DNA from: UBA4479 sp963974935
GTDB lineage: Bacteria; Pseudomonadota; Alphaproteobacteria; Rhodospirillales; Casp-alpha2
DNA: 64,000 nt
NCBI GenBank assembly: GCA_963974935.1
Contig: CAXBEV010000005.1
Location: 1 to 64,000 of the forward strand
Direction of reading: 5' to 3'
Both the position numbers and the translations under genes were made by a program. The notes beneath the pieces were generated by a model. It did no database searches. It saw only the letters and a program-made list of their open reading frames with translations, and was not told where the DNA came from. Of the stretch, positions 1 to 8,817 are shown one piece after another (position 1 is the stretch's first letter; each line of letters opens with the position of its first letter).

Positions 1-202
1 GCATCATGCCCGGACCCATCTGGCCCATGCCGTAACCGGGCTGCTGCATCATGCCCGGGCCGATTTGGCCTTGCCCCATGTTCCAGCCTTGATTTGGGCT
101 CATGGAGGACCCATTAGGGCCATGGGCGATGGCTGCTGTTGAGGCGGCCAGCGTGATTGCGGCAAACGAACCAACAACCAATAATGTCTTCCTGAATTGC
201 AT
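1..202 (-). CDS. Met/Gly-rich exported protein (5' part only)
   Basis: The first 67 codons of a gene that runs off the left edge. The start ATG is preceded by GGAGAT at good spacing. Residues 1-26 form a clear signal peptide ending in AIA-HG, so the product is exported to the periplasm. The mature part seen here is rich in Met, Gly, Gln and Pro, with the unit GPGMM recurring. Met-rich periplasmic proteins are often linked to copper or other soft-metal handling, which would fit the decayed metal-efflux remnants next door. That link is inference, because the rest of the protein is not in the window. Confidence 0.7.
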   Translation of the reverse strand, partial: MQFRKTLLVVGSFAAITLAASTAAIAHGPNGSSMSPNQGWNMGQGQIGPGMMQQPGYGMGQMGPGMM

Positions 203-313
203 GGTAAATCTCCTTTATTTTGCGTTGGAGTCTGAGTAAGTACGTCCATGATTAAAACTTTGTCTTCTGTGTCGCATTGATTTGGATCAAATTCTGTATC
301 AACCGGTGCCTAA

Positions 314-520
314 TTATACAGTCGAAGAGCTTTCGTATGTCGGCCTATCCGCCGTTTCTACCAATGCCTGACGAGTGATTTGTAACGATGACCACAAGAC
401 AAGGCTTGCCATGATCCCGGCTACAGTCATGTCCGGCCATGCCGTGCCGGTTACCCACACGCCGCTGGCCGCGACAATCACCGCAACATTTCCGCCTGCG
501 GCACACCGAGGATGAGGACA
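314..520 (-). pseudogene. Remnant of a CDF-family cation exporter (C-terminal end)
   Basis: On the minus strand one frame reads as the last membrane helices of a cation diffusion facilitator, including TGTAWPD, then GIMASLVLWSSLQI and RQALVE, and ends at a TAA near 314. This matches the conserved C-terminal part of CzcD/DmeF-like metal exporters. No intact N-terminal part lies upstream: the frame loses sense beyond about 505-520. I read it as the tail of a deleted gene. The recognition is by motif memory and needs a translated search to confirm. Confidence 0.6.
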
Positions 521-547
521 TCATATGCCGTCGAGAGCAGATCAGTG

Positions 548-678
548 ATTGACAGCTTTGAAATGATAAGCGGAGTTGCAACGACCATTAAGTTTTATGA
601 GTCCATAACCAATCGTGGTTTTGCACCGGCGCGCAGCTTACACGCACCCCGCGTGATCTTCGTCATATCAGGGCGTGA
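548..678 (+). pseudogene. Remnant of a MerR-family regulator (N-terminal DNA-binding part)
   Basis: In the plus frame beginning near 548 the sequence reads GVATTIKFYES and then APARS, the helix-turn-helix and first wing of a MerR-type regulator. A one-base slip later, the reading continues as TRTPRDLRHIRA and hits a stop at 676-678. Intact MerR proteins carry these segments in one frame and continue for another 80-100 residues, so this copy is frameshifted and truncated. It faces away from the CDF remnant, which is the usual arrangement for a metal-responsive regulator and its exporter. Confidence 0.55.
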
Positions 679-716
679 GTGCGTGTGATAGCGTTCCCTA
701 AGTTCATGGGGGACTG

Positions 717-1796
717 ATGCCGAAATTTTTGCCATCCATCGTTCAGGCCGTTGCCCGCGCCGCATTGATCGTTGCGGCGTTTGTTATTGTGCCGGGCGTT
801 GTTCACGCCCAAGACATCAAAGGCCCGATTGCGGTGCAGTTCAAAGCGATGACGCTGCCGGCGGTCTCGGAAAAGGGCTATCTTGGGCGCACCAGCCTCA
901 CCCCGTATATGTTGGTGACGGACGCGGAAGCGTTGCAGCGCGTGTGCGCACGCTTGCCTCGGTTGTTGGACGTGATCCAGGTTGCCTTCGATGAGTCTCC
1001 GGTGAAGCTCGGCGACCGCGTCAATGATCTGGCCGCACGTCAAAAAGTGCTGGCAACGAAGATTGAAGCGTCGCTCGGCACCGGGGTGTTTGAAGGATTC
1101 TATCTGGTGCAGGGCTCGCGTCGTTCGGCAGAGGGGACCGAGGCTTTGCAGGTTGACGGCGGCAATCGTGACTGTCAGCCGATCAAATATTTTCCATGGA
1201 AACGTGAGGTCCCGACCGCCGTCCGCGATACCATGGCGAAGATTGCCGAGACTGTTGAACCGCCGTTGGAAGCTCCGGCGGATGTGTCTTCTGAGGCCTC
1301 CGCAGCGATGCCTGCACCTGCTGCTACCCAGCAACCGACGCCGTCGTTGAACGAGACGCTGCAGCCCTATGACAATGACCCGTTGCCGTCGCCCGAAGAA
1401 ATCGCGCGCACCATGGTGCGCAAGTTTCCGCCCGAGCCGCCAAAGCCTGAACAACCCCCCTGGGTGATGTTCGCCTTGGTGATCATGGGGATGGGCGGTG
1501 CAATGCTGGTGATCGGCAGTTACATAGGCTATCAGGTCGCAAAAATTCGGCGTGAACGCCGCCGCAAAGATCGGCGCAAGAAAAAGAAAGACCGCAGACT
1601 TGGGCAAGAGCGCCGCTTGCGGAATGATGGCCCGCCCACCGATGATGAGCGTCGCGAGAGTGCCGAGCGACGTGCCGGTAAGGATCGTCGCAAACGGGAC
1701 CGCCGCGACACATCGGACCGTCGCGATGAGCCGCCGGAAAACGAGCCGCCTGAAGAAGACCCTCCCGGCAAAAGTTCGGGATCGTCGGAACCATAG
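717..1796 (+). CDS. Exported/membrane protein with highly charged C-terminus, function unknown
   Basis: A 359-residue protein I do not recognise. Residues 1-31 are a signal peptide ending in VHA-QD. The segment to about residue 180 is a globular domain with cysteines near CARLPRLLD and NRDCQP that could form a disulfide. A Pro/Ala-rich linker follows, then one membrane helix at about 248-271. After the helix comes a cytoplasmic tail of about 85 residues packed with Arg, Lys and Asp (repeated RR, KDRR and DRR), ending in a Pro/Glu-rich stretch. The layout suggests a single-span protein with a periplasmic sensor-like domain and a basic tail that could bind nucleic acid or lipid head groups; that is inference. 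Confidence 0.75.
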   Translation: MPKFLPSIVQAVARAALIVAAFVIVPGVVHAQDIKGPIAVQFKAMTLPAVSEKGYLGRTSLTPYMLVTDAEALQRVCARLPRLLDVIQVAFDESPVKLGDRVNDLAARQKVLATKIEASLGTGVFEGFYLVQGSRRSAEGTEALQVDGGNRDCQPIKYFPWKREVPTAVRDTMAKIAETVEPPLEAPADVSSEASAAMPAPAATQQPTPSLNETLQPYDNDPLPSPEEIARTMVRKFPPEPPKPEQPPWVMFALVIMGMGGAMLVIGSYIGYQVAKIRRERRRKDRRKKKKDRRLGQERRLRNDGPPTDDERRESAERRAGKDRRKRDRRDTSDRRDEPPENEPPEEDPPGKSSGSSEP

Positions 1797-1868
1797 ACGG
1801 CCGAGGGTTTCGCCCACCGGTTACGCGCGCTATGGTCCGGCCACGCACACTGATTATGGAGTATTCCT

Positions 1869-2291
1869 ATGGCGCAGACCCCGAAACGTCCTGACGTTAC
1901 CGCCGATCACAGTTGGACCATCACTGGCGCGTCTGCCGAGACTCGTGCCAAGGTGAAGGCCGCCGCCGACGCCGAAGGTATGACGATCCGCGCCTGGGTC
2001 GACCGCACGTTGAACGAGGCTGCTGACGGCAAGCCGACGCGGGGCAAGCCGAGCGGTGATGATAAGGCGCTGGCCGAGGTGTCGGCGAAACTTGACGATG
2101 TCATCAAGCGCTTGCCGGAAAATGCGAAGGCCGCAGAAAAAGAAGCTGCGCAACGGCTCAGCGCTCAGGTGTTGAAATCGGTTGCCGCGGGCTTTCAAGA
2201 AATGACCCGGTCCGCGAAAGAACATGCGCGCATTGCCGAAGGTAAGCCGCCAAAGAAAAAAGCTAAGCCTGCGAGCGATAGGACATCTTAA
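1869..2291 (+). CDS. Small protein with possible ribbon-helix-helix-like N-terminus
   Basis: A 140-residue soluble protein. Residues 15-50 (ITGASAETRAKVKAAADAEG then MTIRAWVDRTLNEAA) resemble the strand-helix-helix pattern of Arc/CopG-type DNA-binding proteins. The rest is Lys/Ala-rich, probably helical and possibly coiled-coil, and ends in a basic tail. It lies 72 bases downstream of the charged membrane protein on the same strand and converges on the sarcosine oxidase operon. Antitoxin-like regulators share this N-terminal pattern, but no toxin gene is adjacent. Function is unknown. Confidence 0.65.
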   Translation: MAQTPKRPDVTADHSWTITGASAETRAKVKAAADAEGMTIRAWVDRTLNEAADGKPTRGKPSGDDKALAEVSAKLDDVIKRLPENAKAAEKEAAQRLSAQVLKSVAAGFQEMTRSAKEHARIAEGKPPKKKAKPASDRTS

Positions 2292-2328
2292 AAAGATCCT
2301 GGAAACGCCAACAGCGTTATCCGGGATC
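2290..2328 (-). terminator. Rho-independent terminator of the soxBDAG operon
   Basis: A long hairpin pairs GATCCTGG (2295-2302) with CCGGGATC (2321-2328), with an inner stem AACGC/GCGTT. Read on the minus strand it is followed by a run of T, so it terminates transcription leaving soxG, whose stop codon is at 2330. Confidence 0.75.
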
Positions 2329-2329
2329 A

Positions 2330-2962
2330 CTAAGCGACGCGCACGCCGTATTCCTGAGACGCGTCTTCCAACCACGTCCATAGATACGTCGCAAAGCTGC
2401 GCAGCACGTAAAGTTCATACGTGCCGGCGGTGTCTTTTGCTTGCGCGGTTTGCGTCAGCATAACGCCGCACTTGGCGACGATGCACTGCGCGGACTGGCT
2501 GGGGCCGAAAGCACTTGGATGCAGGTCGATGGGGCAGCCCTTAGCGAGGACTTCACGGGCGCGGGGACCTTCAATGCGGATGCAGGTGCGGGCTTCACTG
2601 GAATCGGTGACGGCGGCGTGCAGCTTGCCGTCCTTCAGATTTTTCCAAAGCGCCGCCATGACGCGTTCGCTTCGGCCGGGTTTGGTGATTACCAACCATT
2701 CGTCGGGGCCCAGCCACATGATGCGGGTTTGCGATGGCTTACCGGTAACCGTATTGGGGGCTGTCGGTGCGGTCAGCTTGATGGTTTTTTCAACTGCGGC
2801 GATGAACGCTGGATCGGATGCATCGCCGCGAATATTGATCAGGCCCGGGTGTGCGATTTCCGTCAGCACGACTCCGGTGCCGGTGTGCTCGGCCTCGGCT
2901 TGCGCACGCGCGGCGAGGCTCAAGTGATCAAGCGGGCTGCGCAGGCGGTATGCATCAACCAT
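2330..2962 (-). CDS. soxG: Sarcosine oxidase subunit gamma
   Basis: A 210-residue product. Heterotetrameric sarcosine oxidase demethylates sarcosine to glycine, feeding the methyl group to tetrahydrofolate and producing hydrogen peroxide; the gamma subunit contributes to the assembled enzyme. The sequence has the family's SPLDHLSLAARA opening and the segment MWLGPDEWLVIT, related to folate-binding aminomethyltransferases. An upstream in-frame start at 3040 lies inside soxA. I chose the ATG at 2962 because GGAG precedes it and it overlaps the end of soxA by only 8 bases, as expected of coupled subunits. It is last in the soxB-soxD-soxA-soxG order and is followed at once by the operon terminator. 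Confidence 0.9.
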   Translation of the reverse strand: MVDAYRLRSPLDHLSLAARAQAEAEHTGTGVVLTEIAHPGLINIRGDASDPAFIAAVEKTIKLTAPTAPNTVTGKPSQTRIMWLGPDEWLVITKPGRSERVMAALWKNLKDGKLHAAVTDSSEARTCIRIEGPRAREVLAKGCPIDLHPSAFGPSQSAQCIVAKCGVMLTQTAQAKDTAGTYELYVLRSFATYLWTWLEDASQEYGVRVA

Positions 2963-5900
2963 TGAGGCGCACTCCTTCCGGGTCATAGAAGATCGGATCA
3001 ACGACTTCGCACGCCGTGGTGGTGCCGTCGATGGGCGCATAGATGGTGTCGCCTTTACGGTTGCGACCGTTCTTCACCAAGGCAAGCGCGATCGAGTGGC
3101 CGAGGGCGGCGGAATAATAACTCGACGTTACGTGGCCGATCATATCCATCGGCGGCTGGGCGCGGGTTTCGGCGACAAGCTGAGCGCCCTCTGGCAACAC
3201 GACTTCTGGGTCTATGGTGCGCAGGCCGACCAAGTGTTTGCGATCCGGTCGCGCGGTGTCCGCGCGGGTGAGTGAGCGCTTGCCGATGAAGTCCGGTTTG
3301 GCTTTCGAGACGATCCAATCCATGCCGAGATCAAGCGGCGTGATCGTGCCGTCGGTTTCTTGGCCGACAATGATGAAGCCTTTTTCGGCGCGCAGCACGT
3401 GCATGGTCTCGGTGCCGAAAGGCTGGATGCCGTATTTCTCGCCGGCGATCATGATGTCGCTCCAAAGTGAAAGACCGCTAGACGCGGGCACGTTGATTTC
3501 GAACGACTGCTCGCCGGTGAAGCTAATCCGAAACACCCGGGCCGGAATGCCGCCGACGGTGCCGTCGCGCCAACTCATGAACGGGAAGGCCTCATTATCC
3601 AGGTCGATATCGCTGGTGAATTCAGACAACAAAGCGCGGGCATTCGGGCCAGCCAATTGCAAGGTCGCATACTGCTCGGTGACCGACGTTAAATAGACTT
3701 TTAAGTCCGGCCATTCCGTCTGCAGCCATTCTTCAAGCCATGCCAACACGTTCGGCGCGCCGCCCGACGTTGTGGTCATCAGGTAATGATTTTCGCCCAA
3801 GCACGATGTTACGCCGTCATCGAACACCATGCCGTCTTCGTGCAGCATCAAGCCGTAGCGGCAGCGGCCGGGCGCCAGTTTCAGCCAGGCATTGGTGTAG
3901 ACCCGGTTGAGGAATTCTGCTGCGTCCGGCCCTTGAATGTCGATTTTTCCCAACGTCGTCGCATCCAGCATGCCGACGTTGTTGCGCACGGCCAAGCATT
4001 CGCGGTTGACCGCATCCTGCATGCTTTCGCCGTGTTTCGGGTAGTACCAGGGGCGCTTCCACTGGCTGACGTCTTCCCACAGACAGCCGGCTTGTTCGTG
4101 CCATTCGTACATCGGTGTGCGCCGGATCGGATCGAAGAATTCGCCGACGTAGCGACCGGCGAGCGCGCCCATGGTGACAGGTGAATACGGTGGCCGGAAC
4201 GTGGTGGTGCCGGTTTCCGGTATCGTCTGGCCGAGCGCGCTGGCCAAAATCGCGTGGCCCGGAATATTGCCGGTCTTGCCCTGGTCGGTGGCCATGCCGA
4301 GCGTCGTATAGCGCTTCGCATGTTCGACCGAGCGATAACCTTCCCGCGCCGCCAACTGCACGTCGGCGGCGGTGACATCGTTTTGCGGGTCCAGGAAATG
4401 CTTGCCGCGCTGACCGGTCGGTGCCGTGGTTGGGATGTACCACAACAGCCGCCAACGCTCTTCGACGACATCGGTGCCGACCGCAGGGGACGCAATTTTA
4501 CTTTTGATTTTAAGGCCGAGGATTTCTACTGCATCCTTTGCTGCTTGGATGCCTTCAGTCAACGCTGAGTGCAACGAGAAGCTGCCTTGGTTGGCGCCGG
4601 CGGTATGTTCGGCCTGCAAGGTTTCGCCCGGCACAAAGATGCCGTCGGCATCACGCCAGACATTCTTGCCGCCGGCATGACTGTGCAGGTGAACGACCGG
4701 GTTCCAGCCGCCACTCGACCCGATGACGTCGCATTGAATGGTGCGTGAGCGTCCGATAACGCCGTCGCCGGAGTCATTGAGCGCCATGACCTCGACGCCT
4801 TTCACGCGCTTGGTGCCGAGTACGCCGCTGATCGCTGAATTTTCAATTACTTCGATGCCCGCTTCGTGGGCGCGGGTCACCAACTCACCTTTTGGGTCGG
4901 GGCGGATATCGATGACGCATGCGACGTCGGCGCCGATAGCTTTCAGATCTAAGGCGGTGCGATAGGCATCGTCGTTGTTGGTGAAGATCACATGACGTGT
5001 ACCGGGCTTCACGCCGTAGCGGTTGACGTACGCACGCAACGCGCTGGCCAGCATGCAGCCGGGCCGGTCGTTGTCGACATAGATCAACGGGCGCTCGATG
5101 GCGCCGGTGGCCAAGATCACGCGCTTGGCACGGACACGCCATACGCGTTGACGGGTGCGGCCGTCGGCGCCGTACGCTACATTGTCGGATCGGTTCTGTA
5201 AGAAACAGATGAAGTTGTGGTCATAGTAGCCGAACGCGGTGGTGTGTTTCAGCACCGTGACGTTTGGGTTTGCCATCAGCTCCTGCTCGACCTCAGCGAC
5301 CCAGTCCAAGGCCGGCTTACCGTCGATGATAAAGCGCTCGTTGAGCAGTTGTCCGCCAAGTTCGACCTGTTCGTCGACCAAGATCACACGTGCACCGGAA
5401 AGTGCCGCCGTGCGTGCCGCCGCCAGACCGGCAGGGCCGGCACCGACCACAACGACGTCGGCATGGGCGTTTATTTTGTCGTAAGTGTCTTCGTCGGGCT
5501 CTTCCGGTGAGCGACCAAGGCCGGCGGCGTGGCGGATGAAGTGTTCATACAGCTTCCAGCCCGACACTGGCCACATGAAGGTTTTATAATAAAAGCCCGC
5601 CGGTAAAAGCCGGTGGAATAAGCCGGTGATCGCCATCAGATCGAAGTTCGGTGACGGCCAACTGTTGACGCTGGAGGCATCCAGGCCTTCATAGAGCGGA
5701 ATCCGCGTCGCCAGTAAGTTGGCGATGGTGCGCGGGCCGCGTTCTAGCTGCACCAGTGCGTTCGGCTCTTCGGTGCCGGCCGAGAAAATACCGCGCGGGC
5801 GGTGATACTTGAAGCTGCGCCCGACCAGCATCACGCCATTGGCCAGCAACGCGGACGCCAAAGTGTCGCCGTGAACGCCCGTGTAACGTCGGCCATTGAA

Positions 5901-5966
5901 CGTGAAGTTGATCGGTTGGCTGCGGTCGACGCGACCGCCGTCGTATAAGCGATGCGACTGCGTCAT
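2955..5966 (-). CDS. soxA: Sarcosine oxidase subunit alpha
   Basis: A 1003-residue protein, the usual length for the large subunit. An N-terminal 2Fe-2S-type fold (residues about 20-100, with RRYTGVHGDTLASALLANG) precedes a Rossmann NAD-binding segment, VVVGAGPAGLAAA, near residues 172-184. A pyridine nucleotide-disulfide oxidoreductase-like region follows. The C-terminal third is an aminomethyltransferase (GcvT-like) domain that binds tetrahydrofolate, with LQLAGPNAR and FGTETMHVLRAEKGF. The start overlaps the end of soxD by four bases (ATGA). With SoxB, SoxD and SoxG it forms the cytoplasmic enzyme that demethylates sarcosine in glycine betaine, choline or creatine breakdown. Confidence 0.95.
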   Translation of the reverse strand: MTQSHRLYDGGRVDRSQPINFTFNGRRYTGVHGDTLASALLANGVMLVGRSFKYHRPRGIFSAGTEEPNALVQLERGPRTIANLLATRIPLYEGLDASSVNSWPSPNFDLMAITGLFHRLLPAGFYYKTFMWPVSGWKLYEHFIRHAAGLGRSPEEPDEDTYDKINAHADVVVVGAGPAGLAAARTAALSGARVILVDEQVELGGQLLNERFIIDGKPALDWVAEVEQELMANPNVTVLKHTTAFGYYDHNFICFLQNRSDNVAYGADGRTRQRVWRVRAKRVILATGAIERPLIYVDNDRPGCMLASALRAYVNRYGVKPGTRHVIFTNNDDAYRTALDLKAIGADVACVIDIRPDPKGELVTRAHEAGIEVIENSAISGVLGTKRVKGVEVMALNDSGDGVIGRSRTIQCDVIGSSGGWNPVVHLHSHAGGKNVWRDADGIFVPGETLQAEHTAGANQGSFSLHSALTEGIQAAKDAVEILGLKIKSKIASPAVGTDVVEERWRLLWYIPTTAPTGQRGKHFLDPQNDVTAADVQLAAREGYRSVEHAKRYTTLGMATDQGKTGNIPGHAILASALGQTIPETGTTTFRPPYSPVTMGALAGRYVGEFFDPIRRTPMYEWHEQAGCLWEDVSQWKRPWYYPKHGESMQDAVNRECLAVRNNVGMLDATTLGKIDIQGPDAAEFLNRVYTNAWLKLAPGRCRYGLMLHEDGMVFDDGVTSCLGENHYLMTTTSGGAPNVLAWLEEWLQTEWPDLKVYLTSVTEQYATLQLAGPNARALLSEFTSDIDLDNEAFPFMSWRDGTVGGIPARVFRISFTGEQSFEINVPASSGLSLWSDIMIAGEKYGIQPFGTETMHVLRAEKGFIIVGQETDGTITPLDLGMDWIVSKAKPDFIGKRSLTRADTARPDRKHLVGLRTIDPEVVLPEGAQLVAETRAQPPMDMIGHVTSSYYSAALGHSIALALVKNGRNRKGDTIYAPIDGTTTACEVVDPIFYDPEGVRLNG

Positions 5967-6259
5967 GCCTTTTTACCCTTCGGCGTGTTCTCGGGCGGCG
6001 CGGCACCGATTTTATAGATCGCCATAATCGCGTTGGTATGCGTGTTGCGCTGCATGTTGAACCAGCGTCGACAGCCCGCCGTGTGCACCCAGCGTTCCAA
6101 GTGCGGGCCCTTGGGATTTTTGCGCATAAAAAGATAGTCCGCCCATTCTTCGTCGGACAACGCGGACGGGTCCTCGGGCCGCGCAATATGCGCTTCGTGG
6201 CCATAGGTGAATTCGCTTTCTTCGCGTTCACCGCACCAGGGGCATGTGATTAAAAACAT
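5963..6259 (-). CDS. soxD: Sarcosine oxidase subunit delta
   Basis: A 98-residue protein matching the small zinc-binding subunit. The CPWCG motif (Cys6, Cys9) with His59 and Cys63 (WVHTAGCRRWF) supplies the expected zinc ligands. The central segment DEEWADYLFMRKNPKG is typical of the family. It sits between soxB, which ends 12 bases upstream, and soxA, which it overlaps by four bases, so the subunits are probably made in step. The C-terminus is Lys-rich (NTPKGKKA). Confidence 0.93.
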   Translation of the reverse strand: MFLITCPWCGEREESEFTYGHEAHIARPEDPSALSDEEWADYLFMRKNPKGPHLERWVHTAGCRRWFNMQRNTHTNAIMAIYKIGAAPPENTPKGKKA

Positions 6260-6271
6260 AAGTGTGCTTCC

Positions 6272-7522
6272 TTAGTGCGCGACGGCGGCGGCGCCGTGCT
6301 CGTCAATCAGGTGTCCGGTCGAGAACCGTTCCAGCGAGAACGGCGCATTCAACGGATGCGGTTCGTCGCGGGCCATGGTGTGGGCGAACACCCAGCCGGA
6401 TCCCGGCGTTGCCTTAAAGCCGCCGGTACCCCAGCCGCAGTTGAAGTACAGACCCTGCACCGGGGTTTTCGAGATGATCGGGCTGGCGTCGGGGCAGGTG
6501 TCGACGATGCCGCCCCAGGTGCGCATGATCCGCATGCGGCTGAACAGCGGGAACAGCTCGCAGACCGCCGCGATCTGGTCTTCGATGATGTGCAGGCTGC
6601 CGCGCTGTGAATAGCTGGTGTGCCCGTCGATACCCGCGCCCAATACCAACTCGCCTTTGTCGGACTGCGACACATAGCAATGCACCGCGCCCGACATCAC
6701 GACGACATCGATGATCGGCTTAATCGGGTCAGAGACCATCGCTTGCAGCGGATGGCTTTCAATCGGCATTCGGAACCCGGCCATATCCGACATCACCGTG
6801 CAGTGACCGGCGACAACGACGCCGACTTTCTTTGATTTGATGGCGCCGCGATTGGTCTGCACGCCGACGATCTGCCCGTTTTCGATATCAAAGCTGCTGA
6901 CTTCACAGTTTTGGATGATGTCGACACCCCGAGCATCGGCGGCGCGTGCCAAGCCCCAAGCGACCGCATCGTGCCGCGCCGTGCCGCCGCGTCGTTGCAG
7001 GGTCGAGCCTAATACCGGATAGCGGATGTTCGGGTCTAAGTTGATGATCGGCACGAGTTCGCGAATTTGCTCAGGGCTTAGGTATTCGGAATCGATACCG
7101 TTCAGTTTGTTGGCGTTGACCCGACGTTGCGCTTCGCGGACGTCGCCCAGATTGTGCGCAAGGTTTAACACGCCGCGTTGGCTCAGCATGATGTTGTAGT
7201 TGATGTCTTGGCTCAGGCCTTCGTAAAGCTGCAATGATTTGTCGTACAGCCCAGCGCTTTCGTCCCATAAATAGTTGGAGCGGATGATCGTCGTGTTGCG
7301 CCCGGTGTTGCCGCCGCCAAGCCAGCCTTTTTCAAGCACGGCGACATTGGTGATGCCGTGTTCTTTGGCCAGATAATACGCGGTCGCTAAGCCATGTCCG
7401 CCGCCGCCGACGATGATCGCGTCATATTCGGGTTTCGGATCCGGCGAGCGCCACGCCTGTTGCCAGTCGCGGTGATAGCCCATCGCGTTGCGCAGCAGAC
7501 TGAAGATTGAATAGCGCGTCAT
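6272..7522 (-). CDS. soxB: Sarcosine oxidase subunit beta
   Basis: A 416-residue FAD-dependent subunit carrying the sarcosine-oxidising site. The FAD-binding GGGGHGLATAYYLA lies at residues 39-52. His184 in GGTARHDAVAWG is at the position of the histidine that binds FMN covalently in characterised enzymes. The C-terminal ISKTPVQGLYFNCGWGTGGF is the conserved second flavin-contact segment. It is the first gene of soxBDAG; about 240 bases without a gene separate it from the divergent Sel1 gene and must hold its promoter. No glycine betaine or dimethylglycine demethylase gene is nearby, so sarcosine must come from elsewhere. Confidence 0.95.
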   Translation of the reverse strand: MTRYSIFSLLRNAMGYHRDWQQAWRSPDPKPEYDAIIVGGGGHGLATAYYLAKEHGITNVAVLEKGWLGGGNTGRNTTIIRSNYLWDESAGLYDKSLQLYEGLSQDINYNIMLSQRGVLNLAHNLGDVREAQRRVNANKLNGIDSEYLSPEQIRELVPIINLDPNIRYPVLGSTLQRRGGTARHDAVAWGLARAADARGVDIIQNCEVSSFDIENGQIVGVQTNRGAIKSKKVGVVVAGHCTVMSDMAGFRMPIESHPLQAMVSDPIKPIIDVVVMSGAVHCYVSQSDKGELVLGAGIDGHTSYSQRGSLHIIEDQIAAVCELFPLFSRMRIMRTWGGIVDTCPDASPIISKTPVQGLYFNCGWGTGGFKATPGSGWVFAHTMARDEPHPLNAPFSLERFSTGHLIDEHGAAAVAH

Positions 7523-7765
7523 AATATTCCTCTACGCCCACGACATCGGTGTTGGATTTCGCGTTTGTTTTCTTATTAAGGTCGTTTCTCATTATGAGCG
7601 GTCCGCGTCTGTCCGTATTGCGACGCCTCTGCGAGCGTTTCCGACCAACCGGCTTTAAGGGATGGTGACCGCTTCACGCCGCGGCGTAAAGGGCGCGCAG
7701 CTGAAAATGTGCCTCTGCCAGCTATTGTGGTTCCCATGCGTAAATCGCCAAGATAGTGTGCCGGT

Positions 7766-8806
7766 ATGGAGCGAATCTGTCAGATCATCGGTTTTGTGTT
7801 GGCGCTCGGCCTCGGGCTCGGTGCAATCGTGCCGGTATCCGCCGACGAGGTCAGTTTTATTGTGCCGGACGGCATTGATTTGACCATGCCCGGTGATACC
7901 GGTGTCGGCGACACACCACCCAAGGGCGGAGTGCCGGCACCGGCAGGGCCTATGGATCGGGATTTTAATCGCGCCCTGGATGCCTTCAAGCGCGGCAACG
8001 TAACAGAGGCTCGCCAAAGTTGGAGCAAGCTCGCCGGCGCCGGACACGGGGAAAGCGCGCACAATCTGGCGCTGATGATGCTGCGCGGCATGGGCGGCGA
8101 CAGGAATGTCGCTGCGGCTTTGACGTTGTTCGAGACGGCCGCAGAGGCTGAGGTTGCTGCCGCGCAGCATGCGCTCGGGATGTTTTATCTGCAGGGCTAT
8201 GGCGTGCCTAAAGATACCGCTAAGGCGTTCCAGTATTTTGAGCGGGCGGCTGGACGTGGCTATTTGCCGGCGAGGTATAATTTGGCCATCGCGGCATTGT
8301 CTGAGGGCTCTGCGGCGGCGCAGGCGCGGGGCGTGGCGATGCTGCAAGATGCAGCGGACGGTGGACTGGCTCGGGCGTCGTATGATTTGGGTGTGTTGGT
8401 CTATCAAGGCAAAGCCGGGCCTCGGGACTTGCCCGCCGCGCGCCGCTTTTTTGAACAAGCGGCGAAAGCCGGCGACCCGTTCGGTGCCTATAACCTGGCG
8501 CTGATGCAATTGGCCGGCGAAGGCGGGCCGAGCGAGCCGGCCCTTGCTCGCGCGCACCTCGAAGTCGCTGCCCGTGCCGGTGCAGTGCCGGCGCAGGTCC
8601 GTCTGGCCTATGTTTTGGCCGGGGCGGGCGAAAACGAGTCGGCGTTTAAATGGTTCACCATCGCCGCTGCGTTTAACGATGCGACCGCTGCAAAGAATGC
8701 GGAACGACTAAGCCTGCGCTTGAATGCCGCGCAACGTGCACGTGCTCTCAAAGCGGCGCAGGCATTTCGCGCGCAACCAATGCCTTCACGTTTTCAGGAT
8801 AATTGA
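7766..8806 (+). CDS. Sel1-like (TPR-type) repeat exported protein
   Basis: A 346-residue protein with a signal peptide (residues 1-26, ending VSA-DE), so it acts in the periplasm. From about residue 70 it is built of Sel1/TPR repeats with the recurrent pattern A-x-x-x-L-x-x-MY/F-x-x-G-x-GV-x-x-D-x-x-K-A, for example HALGMFYLQGYGVPKD. About six units are visible. Such helical solenoids usually scaffold protein contacts. It lies 11 bases upstream of the AsmA-like gene on the same strand, suggesting co-transcription. No catalytic domain is present and the exact role cannot be read from sequence. Confidence 0.85.
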   Translation: MERICQIIGFVLALGLGLGAIVPVSADEVSFIVPDGIDLTMPGDTGVGDTPPKGGVPAPAGPMDRDFNRALDAFKRGNVTEARQSWSKLAGAGHGESAHNLALMMLRGMGGDRNVAAALTLFETAAEAEVAAAQHALGMFYLQGYGVPKDTAKAFQYFERAAGRGYLPARYNLAIAALSEGSAAAQARGVAMLQDAADGGLARASYDLGVLVYQGKAGPRDLPAARRFFEQAAKAGDPFGAYNLALMQLAGEGGPSEPALARAHLEVAARAGAVPAQVRLAYVLAGAGENESAFKWFTIAAAFNDATAAKNAERLSLRLNAAQRARALKAAQAFRAQPMPSRFQDN

Positions 8807-8817
8807 TCGGATAAACT

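Noticed and set aside
663..1817. 384-residue minus-strand open frame
   Set aside because: Antisense of the exported protein at 717-1796; very Arg/His-rich, with no family motif or ribosome site.
1869..2291. Antitoxin of a toxin-antitoxin pair
   Set aside because: The RHH-like pattern is weak and no toxin gene lies beside it.
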